Shown here: positions 37,678 to 44,834 of the stretch, in pieces
Position numbering within the stretch: position 1 is the first letter of the stretch
How the letters are laid out: each line of letters opens with the position of its first letter
DNA from: Burkholderiaceae bacterium
GTDB lineage: Bacteria > Pseudomonadota > Gammaproteobacteria > Burkholderiales > Burkholderiaceae_E
DNA: 44,834 nucleotides
Assembly (NCBI GenBank): GCA_023954135.1
Contig: JAMLIN010000001.1
Span: forward strand, 221,852-266,685
Reading direction: 5' to 3'
Translations under genes and position numbers: made by a program
The notes under the pieces: generated by a model
What the model was told of the DNA's origin: nothing
Databases searched by the model: none
Seen by the model: the letters and a program-made list of their open reading frames with translations, nothing else

Positions 37678-38898
37678 CTAGTCATCCGGCAGCAGAGCGG
37701 GGAGTAACAAGCTTGTCGTGATTCCCGGTACGGGCGGGGCCATCCAGCGACGGGCGCGGCCACGCCCGATGGCATGCGCCTTGCCCGTGGCCGCAAGCGA
37801 ATCGAGCGAGCGCTGCACGCTGCGCTGGCTCGTGCCGAGCGCGAGAGCCAGTGCCGAGCTGGACCAGGACTCGCCGTCGCCGAGCAGGGCGAGCACTGCC
37901 GCATGCCGCTCGTCGACCGGCCGCGCCAGCACGACGACTTCGCGGGCGCGATACGGCACCAGCGTGAAGCCTCGCCGGGTCGCACTCACGCCGGCGACGG
38001 GTCGCAGTGCGCTGCGCAGTCGCCCGAGCTCGACCCGCAGGCGTGCGCGATGGGATTCATCCGCATGTCTTGCGCGAAATGCTCGCGCAGCGAGCGAGTC
38101 GCGCGACACGTCGGCGGGCCAGGCTTCGCCCAGTGCGCGAACGAGCGCGAACAACACCGGGCGGCCGGCGAGCGGGATGGTGGTGCCCCCGTGGCACACT
38201 GCGTGCCGGCAGGCATCGACCACGAGGGCCTGAGATGCCAGCACCGCTTCGACCTCCTCGAGCCGCAGCAAGCGCTCCTTGCCGCTCTCGATCAGGCGCG
38301 CCGCCGGTGCTTGGAGCAGGGCGGCCGCACTCTCGACTTCGGTGCGCAGCGCCGCGATGCCCGCCCGGCGAGCGGCGCGTCCGGCCCGGGCGATGGCGGC
38401 GCGCGCCGCCGTGGTACGCAGGCGGCGCATCGCGATGCCCGCGATGGCCAGCTCGTGGGCCGCCTCCGATGCGGGCGGCAAGGCCGCGGGGTCGAGCTCA
38501 CCGATCGCATGTTCGGCTTCATCGAGCCGCCCGATCAGCAGGAGATGGCGGATTTCCAGATGCCGGGCATGGGCGGCGTTGGCCCGGTCGCCGTGCTTCT
38601 CGAGCGTCGCAAGCGCGGCGCGAAGCGGCTTCGCCGGCCAGCCGAGATCGCGCGAGACGAGCGCGATCTCGGCCTCGGCAACGAGGCACCGGGCGTGCTC
38701 CACCGCTGCCTTCGGACCGAAGACCCGAGCTGCGTTTCGCAGGAGGGCCCTCGCCCGGGGAAGCTCGCCGAGCTGCGCCATCGCGAGCCCGCGCAGCGCG
38801 AGCGCCGGTGCGTCTTCGCGCAGCGCGATCCGGTTCAGGGCGCCGAGCGGGTCACCCGCTGCAAGCGCACGCGCTGCGGCCGCGATCGGCGAGTCCAT
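37678..38898 (-). CDS. Transcriptional regulator with TPR-like and double winged-helix domains
   Basis: 406 aa. The N-terminal half (1 to about 200) is an Ala/Leu/Arg-rich array of helical hairpins resembling TPR repeats (AALALRGLAMAQLGELPRARALL). The middle (about 215-310) is like an OmpR-type winged helix (IPLAGRPVLFALVRALGEAW, RLRVELGRLRSALRPV, TRRGFTLVP). The last 90 residues form a second helix-turn-helix (LALALGTSQRSVQRSLDSLAATGKA). It precedes the beta-propeller gene, probably in one operon. Target genes are unknown. Confidence 0.8.
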   Translation of the reverse strand: MDSPIAAAARALAAGDPLGALNRIALREDAPALALRGLAMAQLGELPRARALLRNAARVFGPKAAVEHARCLVAEAEIALVSRDLGWPAKPLRAALATLEKHGDRANAAHARHLEIRHLLLIGRLDEAEHAIGELDPAALPPASEAAHELAIAGIAMRRLRTTAARAAIARAGRAARRAGIAALRTEVESAAALLQAPAARLIESGKERLLRLEEVEAVLASQALVVDACRHAVCHGGTTIPLAGRPVLFALVRALGEAWPADVSRDSLAARAFRARHADESHRARLRVELGRLRSALRPVAGVSATRRGFTLVPYRAREVVVLARPVDERHAAVLALLGDGESWSSSALALALGTSQRSVQRSLDSLAATGKAHAIGRGRARRWMAPPVPGITTSLLLPALLPDD

Positions 38899-38907
38899 GG
38901 CATCCCT

Positions 38908-40119
38908 TCAGGCCACCGCCAGTTCCTTCGAGAACCCCCGGATCCGCTGGCTGAGGTAGATCCCCAGCAGGAGCGCCACGCAGGTGAAGCCGAGCGCCGC
39001 CTGGAATCCGCCGGCCTCGATGAGCCAGCCGGCTATCGCCGGGCCGATGAACTGCCCGCCGGCGAAGAAAAGCGTGGCATAGCTGAAGGCGATGGGAATG
39101 TAGCGCGGCGCGACCTGGTCGGTGCTGGCGGCCTGGACCATCGTGAACGAGCCGTTGATGGAAATACCGAAGAGCAGGAAGTGGAAGAAGAACGTCGGCG
39201 GACTCTGGGAGAACATCGGCAACGCCATGCCGACGGTGAGCAGCGACAGGGTCAGCAGCAGGGTATTGCCGCGTCCCCAGCGATCCGACAGCGAGCCCCA
39301 CAGCGGGCCGCAGATCACCGACAGCAGGCCGGACATCGAGACCAGCCAGCCGGCCGTGGTGCTGGCGATGCCGGATGCCTCGGCGAAGCTGACCATGAAG
39401 ATCGCCTGCGCGATGTAGCTCACGCCGATGATGCCGTACACGGTAGCGATCGTGAGCACCCTGGGGTTGCGGTAGATGCGCCACTTCTCCGCGGCCGGCA
39501 GCGCCTGCCTGCCGGCGTCGCCGGCAACAGGCGGATCCTTCGCGCCCAGCAGCACCAGCAGGGCCGCAATGGCCGCGACGGCGGCGAAGACGCCCCAGCT
39601 CACCCGCCAGCCGACGGCACCGAAGATCCGTATCAGCCACGGTATCAACAGGCCGACCAGGAAGAGTCCCGCGCCGATGCCGGCGGTCATGCAGCCGATC
39701 ATCAGGCCGCGCCTCTCGGGATACCAGGTCACCAGCAGGGACAGCATCGGCGCGAAGCAATAGGCGGTGCCGACGCCGAGCGCGAACATCAGTACCGCGA
39801 TCGGCAGATAGGAATCGGCGACGGCCAGGCCGATGAAGCCCAGCATCACCAGGAGCAGGCCACCCATGGCCGTGTTGCGCGAGCCCCAGCGAGTGGCCGC
39901 CACGCCGCCCGGCAGGATGAACAGGAAGTAGCCGAGCGCGGTGATCGTGCCGAGGTTGCCGGCCGCGCGGTAGGTGAGCCCCAGCTCCGCGCGCATGGAC
40001 GGCAGGATCAGGCCGTACGCCAGGCGCGCGAACACGATCGCCACCATCGCGGTCAGCGAGGCGGCCGCTAGCAGGACGATGGTGTTGGGTCGGGATGAAT
40101 CGCTGCTGCTCGAAGGCAT
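38908..40119 (-). CDS. Major facilitator superfamily transporter
   Basis: 403 aa with twelve predicted membrane helices. Landmarks are the N-terminal FARLAYGLILPSMRAELGL, the loop GGVAATRWGSRNTAM, and the central duplicate GPLWGSLSDRWGRGNTLLL. The opening resembles the YbfB/YjiJ group of MFS permeases. It is nine bases upstream of the regulator gene on the same strand, so it may be the first gene of a transporter-regulator-propeller operon. Substrate unknown. The 217-bp region to the divergent crotonase gene (40120-40336) shows no other gene. Confidence 0.92.
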   Translation of the reverse strand: MPSSSSDSSRPNTIVLLAAASLTAMVAIVFARLAYGLILPSMRAELGLTYRAAGNLGTITALGYFLFILPGGVAATRWGSRNTAMGGLLLVMLGFIGLAVADSYLPIAVLMFALGVGTAYCFAPMLSLLVTWYPERRGLMIGCMTAGIGAGLFLVGLLIPWLIRIFGAVGWRVSWGVFAAVAAIAALLVLLGAKDPPVAGDAGRQALPAAEKWRIYRNPRVLTIATVYGIIGVSYIAQAIFMVSFAEASGIASTTAGWLVSMSGLLSVICGPLWGSLSDRWGRGNTLLLTLSLLTVGMALPMFSQSPPTFFFHFLLFGISINGSFTMVQAASTDQVAPRYIPIAFSYATLFFAGGQFIGPAIAGWLIEAGGFQAALGFTCVALLLGIYLSQRIRGFSKELAVA

Positions 40120-40336
40120 GGGGTTCCTGTGCGATGGCGACGCGGATGGTGACGTCCGCGAGTGGTGCAGCGTTCGTGCCGCGAGGACGGGCCCGGCATG
40201 TGCTGGGAATGCGGGAACCGCCTGTACGGCGGGCGGTGCCTATTCTGGCCTGTCGCGAGATCCTTCGCACGACCGGTCCGGCAGATCGTAGCGGCCGGGT
40301 TAAAGTCCGGGCAACGACCCGATCCCGGAGGAAGAC

Positions 40337-41164
40337 ATGAGTGACCAGGCGCAACGCATCGATACCGGTACCGACGAACTGCTCTGCGAATTGCGCGAGC
40401 GGGTCGCGGTCATCACCCTGAACCGGCCGGAGGCGCGCAATGCGCTGTCGGACCGGCTGAGTCCGGCGCTGCGGGCGATGATCCGGCACTGCGCCGGGGA
40501 TGACGGGGTCGGCGCGGTGCTGCTCACCGCCGCCGGCACGACCTTCTGCGCGGGCGGCGACGTCAAGGGCATGGGCGATCGCAGCGCGAAGCGCGCGATG
40601 AGCCCGGCCGAGCGGATCGCGGACCTGCGCGAGCGCCAGCGCCTGCTCACCGGCGCGCTGGCGGCGCTGCGCAAGCCGACCATCGCCGCCTTGCCGGGTG
40701 CGGCGGTGGGCGCGGGGCTGTCGATCGCGCTCGCCTGCGACATCCGGATCGCCGCCGAATCGGCTTTCGTGGCGACCGGCTATGCCCGGATCGGCCTGTC
40801 GGGCGACTACGGGATCGCGTCGCTGCTCACCCGTCTGGTCGGTACCGGCCGCGCCCGCGAGCTGATGTTCGGCGGCGACCGGGTCGATGCCCGCCGCGCC
40901 GAAACGATCGGCATCTTCAACCGGGTGGTGCCCGATGCCGAACTGCAGATGGAGGCCTTCGCTTTCGCGCGCCGGCTCGCCAACGGTCCCGGGCAGGCGC
41001 TGCGGCTGATGAAGGACAACCTCGATGATGCGCTGGTGATCGACTACGATGCGGCGCTCGATCGCGAGGCCGATCGCCTGGTCGAGTCGGCCGGCACCGC
41101 CGATCATGCCGAGGCGGTGCGGGCCTTCGTGGAGAAGCGTGCGCCGGTGTTCACCGGCCGGTGA
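40337..41164 (+). CDS. Enoyl-CoA hydratase/isomerase (crotonase) family protein
   Basis: 275-aa crotonase fold: VAVITLNRPEARNALS, oxyanion-hole strand TTFCAGGDVKGM, second oxyanion Gly in GAAVGAGLSIALACDIRIA, and the C-terminal AxxxxN region. ATG 40337 follows GGAGGA. The two hydratase glutamates of rat crotonase are not at their usual places (GLSIAL and YARIGLSGDYG); an Asp in SGDYG takes the position where 4-chlorobenzoyl-CoA dehalogenase has its catalytic Asp. So it is a CoA-thioester enzyme, but simple enoyl-CoA hydration is uncertain. Confidence 0.9.
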   Translation: MSDQAQRIDTGTDELLCELRERVAVITLNRPEARNALSDRLSPALRAMIRHCAGDDGVGAVLLTAAGTTFCAGGDVKGMGDRSAKRAMSPAERIADLRERQRLLTGALAALRKPTIAALPGAAVGAGLSIALACDIRIAAESAFVATGYARIGLSGDYGIASLLTRLVGTGRARELMFGGDRVDARRAETIGIFNRVVPDAELQMEAFAFARRLANGPGQALRLMKDNLDDALVIDYDAALDREADRLVESAGTADHAEAVRAFVEKRAPVFTGR

Positions 41165-41199
41165 GCTTCGCGCCCGGCATGGCCCGTTGATGCTGTGCG

Positions 41200-42642
41200 A
41201 TGTTGACAGGCGCATCGTCGCAGGCCATGCGGGCAACGGACATTCCGGCCCGGCTCGATGCGCTTGCCTGGAGTCCGTTCCATACGCGCGTGGTCGTCGC
41301 GCTCGGCATCACCTGGATCCTCGACGGCCTCGAGGTGACGCTCGCGGGTGCGGTCTCGGGCGCGCTGCAGTCGAGTCCGGTGCTGCGCCTCACCGATGCC
41401 CAGGTCGGGCTGGCGGCAAGCGCCTACCTCGCCGGCGCGGTGCTCGGGGCGATCTTCTTCGGCTGGCTGACCGACCTGCTCGGCCGAAAGCGGCTGTTCT
41501 GGACCACGCTCGGCGTCTACCTCGCGGCCACCGCGGCCACTGCGTTCTCGCCCGACATCGGCTTCTTCCTCGTCTGCCGGTTCCTGACGGGTGCGGGGAT
41601 CGGCGGCGAGTATGCGGCGATCAACTCGGCGATCCAGGAGCTGGTCCCGGCGCGGCATCGCGGCCAGACCGATCTCGTCGTCAACGGCAGCTTCTGGGTG
41701 GGCGCGGCGCTCGGCGCCGTCGGCTCGGTGATCCTGCTCGAGCCCGGACGGCTGCCGCTCGACATGGGCTGGCGCGCAGCGTTCGGCATCGGCGCCGCGC
41801 TGGGCATCGTGATCCTGTTCCTGCGCCGGTACATCCCCGAGAGTCCGCGCTGGCTGATGACGCACGGCCGGGTCGGAGAGGCCGAAGCGATCGTCGCCGG
41901 GATCGAGGCCCAGGCGCGCCGCGTGCCGGCCGATGCGGCGCGCCCGCATGCGCCGCTGCGGCTCGCCGTGCAGGCGCACCATGTGTCGATGATCGAGGTG
42001 GCCCGCACGCTGCTGTCGCGCTACCGGCGACGCACCCTGGTCGGACTGGTGCTGATGGCGTCGCAGGCCTTCTTCTACAACGCGATCTTCTTCACCTACG
42101 CGCTGGTGCTCGGCCGCTTCTTCGATGTCGCGACCGAGGACATCGGCCTGTACCTGCTGCCCTTCGCCGCCGGCAACTTCCTCGGGCCGCTGCTGCTGGG
42201 GCGACTGTTCGACACCGTCGGCCGGCGCCGGATGATCGCCTTCACCTACGCGACGTCCGGCCTGCTGCTGGCGCTCACCGCGGCGCTGTTCGCCGCCGGT
42301 GCGCTCGGTGTGGCGGGGCAGACGGCGACATGGTCGGTCGTGTTCTTCTTTGCGTCGGCCGCGGCGAGCTCAGCCTACCTGACCGTCGGCGAATCATTTC
42401 CGCTCGAGATCCGGGCGCTGTCGATCGCTCTGTTCTATGCGTTCGGCACGGCGATCGGCGGGGTGGCCGGGCCGTGGATCTTCGGCGAGCTGATCGGCAC
42501 CGGCGAGCGATCCTCGATCGCATGGGGCTATGCCTTCGGTGCGGCGTTGATGCTTTTCGCGGCGGCCATCCAGTGGCGCTGGGGACTGGATGCCGAGCGA
42601 CGGTCTCTCGAAGACATAGCCGCGCCGCTCTCGAGCGGCTGA
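41200..42642 (+). CDS. MFS transporter, sugar/organic-acid porter type
   Basis: 480 aa, twelve helices. Typical signatures: GWLTDLLGRKRLFW between helices 2 and 3, RFLTGAGIGGEYAAINSAIQELVPARHRG in helices 4-5, and IPESPRWL at the end of the first half. These resemble AAHS or niacin/benzoate-type porters, so an aromatic or carboxylic acid substrate is plausible. Start choice is weak: ATG 41200 lacks a clear ribosome binding site, and ATG 41227 (MRATDIPARLDAL) fits the family start better. It lies 35 nt after the crotonase gene, probably cotranscribed. Confidence 0.9.
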   Translation: MLTGASSQAMRATDIPARLDALAWSPFHTRVVVALGITWILDGLEVTLAGAVSGALQSSPVLRLTDAQVGLAASAYLAGAVLGAIFFGWLTDLLGRKRLFWTTLGVYLAATAATAFSPDIGFFLVCRFLTGAGIGGEYAAINSAIQELVPARHRGQTDLVVNGSFWVGAALGAVGSVILLEPGRLPLDMGWRAAFGIGAALGIVILFLRRYIPESPRWLMTHGRVGEAEAIVAGIEAQARRVPADAARPHAPLRLAVQAHHVSMIEVARTLLSRYRRRTLVGLVLMASQAFFYNAIFFTYALVLGRFFDVATEDIGLYLLPFAAGNFLGPLLLGRLFDTVGRRRMIAFTYATSGLLLALTAALFAAGALGVAGQTATWSVVFFFASAAASSAYLTVGESFPLEIRALSIALFYAFGTAIGGVAGPWIFGELIGTGERSSIAWGYAFGAALMLFAAAIQWRWGLDAERRSLEDIAAPLSSG

Positions 42643-42690
42643 GACTGTCTCGCATTCGAAGCTCCTGATCATTCACCCCCAAGTATATGC

Positions 42691-42711
42691 GAATGAGAAC
42701 TATTGTTATTC
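42691..42711. promoter_or_regulatory. AT-rich Fur-box-like palindrome
   Basis: GAATGAGAACTATTGTTATTC, 14 of 21 positions symmetric, resembling Fur sites. It lies in a 72-bp gap between the 3' ends of two convergent genes, which is an unlikely place for a Fur operator, so function is doubtful. Confidence 0.2.
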
Positions 42712-42714
42712 CAT

Positions 42715-43047
42715 TTAATGGGTTGCGGTCTTCGAGAACAGGTTCATGACCAGGACACCGGCCACGATCAGGCCCATGCCCGCGAGCGCCGGCAGGTCGA
42801 GCTTCTGGCCGAAGACGATCCAGCCGACCGCCGTGATCAGCACCACCCCGAGGCCCGACCAGATGGCGTATGCCACCCCGACCGGTATCGTGCGCAGGGT
42901 CAGCGACAGGAAGTAGAAGGCGATCGCATAGCCGACGATGACGATCACCGAAGGCAGCCAGTTCGAGAAGCCGTCGCTCGCCTTGAGCGCGGAGGTCGCC
43001 ACCACTTCGGCGACGATGGCGACGCAGAGGAATCCCCAGCCTTTCAT
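42715..43047 (-). CDS. emrE: Small multidrug resistance efflux protein, EmrE type
   Basis: 110-aa proton/drug antiporter of the SMR family with four membrane helices. Glu14 in [12 protein letters not shown] is the essential proton/drug site. The helix-3 motif [14 protein letters not shown] and the end [28 protein letters not shown] match EmrE closely. ATG 43047 follows GGGAGA. Likely substrates are lipophilic cations such as quaternary ammonium compounds. Confidence 0.95.
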   Translation of the reverse strand: MKGWGFLCVAIVAEVVATSALKASDGFSNWLPSVIVIVGYAIAFYFLSLTLRTIPVGVAYAIWSGLGVVLITAVGWIVFGQKLDLPALAGMGLIVAGVLVMNLFSKTATH

Positions 43048-43172
43048 GCAAGTCTCCCGGTTCGAAGTCCGCCGGCGAGTCTACTGGACGGGGAGCGCGG
43101 GCTTCGCGCCCGCTTCCGTCGCAGGCGGTGATAATCGGCCGTTCCGACCCATCGTTCCCGAAGGAGAGCCCG

Positions 43173-43484
43173 ATGATCGTTGCGATCGTGACGTTCCGCC
43201 TGCCGCAAACCCTGACCGTCGCGCAGGCCGCCGAAGTCTTCCGGTCGACGGCGCCGAAGTATCTCGGCAAGCCGGGACTGGTGCGCAAGCACTACTACCT
43301 GTCGGAGTCGGGCGACCGCGCCGGCGGCATCTACTTCTGGGAGTCGAAGGCCGCGGCGCAGGCGTGCTACACGCCCGAGTGGCAGGGCACCGTCGCCGAG
43401 AAGTACGGCTCGCCTCCGGACATCCTCTACGTCGAGGTCCCGGTGACGGTCGACAACGTGGCGAACACGATCGAGTCGGCCTGA
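43173..43484 (+). CDS. YdhR-like putative monooxygenase
   Basis: 103-aa dimeric alpha-beta-barrel type protein. MIVAIVTFRLPQTLTVAQAAEVFRSTAPKYLGKPGLVRKHYYL and GGIYFWESKAAAQACY match the YdhR/monooxygenase family related to ABM domains. ATG 43173 follows AAGGAG. Function is unproven for the family. It converges on the flavin reductase gene with a single base between the stops. Confidence 0.85.
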   Translation: MIVAIVTFRLPQTLTVAQAAEVFRSTAPKYLGKPGLVRKHYYLSESGDRAGGIYFWESKAAAQACYTPEWQGTVAEKYGSPPDILYVEVPVTVDNVANTIESA

Positions 43485-43485
43485 T

Positions 43486-44142
43486 TCAGCCCGGCTTGCC
43501 GGCCTGCGGATTCGCTGCCTGCCACTGCCCGAAGCTGGCCTGGCGCATCTCGAAGGTATCGTGCGTATGCACGTAGCGGCCCGGGCTCTGCATCCGGCCG
43601 ACGATGCCGAGCTTCGTACCGTCGACGTGGCAGCGCTCGACGTTGGTGATCGCTTCGTCCAGCGCATGGATCGCGACGACGTCGGCGACCACGATCACGT
43701 TGCCGCTGCCCTGGCCGACCGGCAGGATCTCGCGCAGCCGGCATTCGAAGGCGGCCGGGCTCGCGGCGATCCGCGGCACCGAGATCTTCACCGAGGGCGC
43801 GGTCTCGAGGCCGGCCAGCGCAAGCTCGTTCCAGTCCGGCGGAAAGTCGGTCGCGGTCAGGTTCATCGCCTGCGCGAGCTCCTCCGACACCATGTTGACC
43901 ACGAACTCGCGATCGCGCTCGATGTTGGCGAGCGAATCCTTGCGCCGCTCGGGGGCGCGGCCGATGCCGATGCACAGCACCGGCGGATTGCCCGAGAAGC
44001 AGTTGAAGAACGAGAAGGGCGCGGCGTTCTGGCCGCCGGCGCCGTTGTTGGTGACCAGCCAGGCGATCGGGCGGGGCACGACGAGCGAGGTCATCAGCTT
44101 GTAGCAGAGGCTTCCGTCGAGGGTGGCGACGTCGAAGTGCAT
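43486..44142 (-). CDS. Flavin reductase-like FMN-binding protein
   Basis: 218-aa split-barrel flavin-binding protein. Characteristic segments are YKLMTSLVVPRPIAWLVT, NAAPFSFFNCFSGNPPVLCIGIG, and KDSLANIERDREFVVNMVSEELAQAMN. It may reduce FMN for a partner monooxygenase or bind FMN as a reductase. ATG 44142 follows GGAGC. It lies 79 nt after the old-yellow-enzyme gene on the same strand, so the two flavoproteins may be cotranscribed. Confidence 0.92.
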   Translation of the reverse strand: MHFDVATLDGSLCYKLMTSLVVPRPIAWLVTNNGAGGQNAAPFSFFNCFSGNPPVLCIGIGRAPERRKDSLANIERDREFVVNMVSEELAQAMNLTATDFPPDWNELALAGLETAPSVKISVPRIAASPAAFECRLREILPVGQGSGNVIVVADVVAIHALDEAITNVERCHVDGTKLGIVGRMQSPGRYVHTHDTFEMRQASFGQWQAANPQAGKPG

Positions 44143-44221
44143 GCGGTGCTCCGTTCATGGTGTGCCGGCCATCTGCTCGATGCCGGTCGCGGGATGAGTC
44201 GGTGTCCGCTCCAGCGGACGA

Positions 44222-44834
<613 letters not shown>

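Noticed and set aside
38852-41236. 794-codon minus-strand frame across the MFS and crotonase genes
   Set aside because: Runs antisense to one clear gene and in the wrong frame of another; no family motifs.
42643-42714. Fur box controlling the EmrE-type gene
   Set aside because: It lies at the 3' end of that gene, between convergent genes, and is only partly symmetric; kept only as a low-confidence site.

Overview
The window looks like a high-GC betaproteobacterial chromosome, probably Burkholderiales. The main reason is the replication-origin block: dnaN follows dnaA and gyrB follows dnaN with no recF between them, and rpmH-rnpA-yidD-yidC-mnmE diverges on the other side. The taxonomic call is inference from gene order and protein resemblance. 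The oriC candidate is the dnaA-dnaN intergenic region (about 20560-20823), which holds several degenerate DnaA boxes.

Left arm (1-15.8 kb): a 5'-truncated acyl-CoA synthetase converges on a LIV-type ABC transporter transcribed leftwards as livG-livF-livH-livM and followed by two tandemly duplicated substrate-binding protein genes. Next come an old-yellow-enzyme oxidoreductase, a small Cys/His-rich membrane protein with a PCuAC periplasmic copper chaperone, an acyl-CoA dehydrogenase, an unrecognised 111-residue protein, a UPF0178 protein, and a trio of vWA lipoprotein, ECF sigma factor and a membrane-anchored putative sigma regulator. The acyl-CoA genes and the LIV-type transporter fit uptake and CoA-dependent breakdown of organic acids. 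Nothing in the sequence identifies the substrate.

Origin block (15.9-26.4 kb): a DUF3800 gene of different composition sits beside gyrB, then gyrB, dnaN, oriC, dnaA, rpmH, rnpA, yidD, yidC and mnmE.

Defence and accessory island (26.4-36.5 kb): directly after mnmE lies a leftward operon hsdM-hsdS-hsdR-darT-darG. It is a type I (IC-like) restriction-modification system carrying a DarTG DNA ADP-ribosylation toxin-antitoxin pair as its last two genes. All junctions overlap or are separated by 3 nt. hsdS carries three in-frame copies of a 12-bp repeat in the linker between its two recognition domains, at the place where repeat number changes specificity in EcoR124-type systems. Upstream are a hexamer tandem repeat, a perfect 12-bp inverted repeat, a fragment of one AAA_14-type ATPase gene, an intact AAA_14/DUF4143 ATPase gene whose start lies in a 38-bp near-perfect palindrome, and a ribbon-helix-helix/PIN toxin-antitoxin pair with its own palindrome.

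Right arm (36.5-44.8 kb): a MazG-like pyrophosphohydrolase, a two-gene unit of double winged-helix regulator and beta-propeller protein, two MFS transporters flanking a crotonase-family enzyme, an EmrE-type efflux protein, a YdhR-like monooxygenase, a flavin reductase-like protein, and the 3' part of a YqjM-like old yellow enzyme running off the window. I saw no tRNA, rRNA, insertion sequence or CRISPR array.
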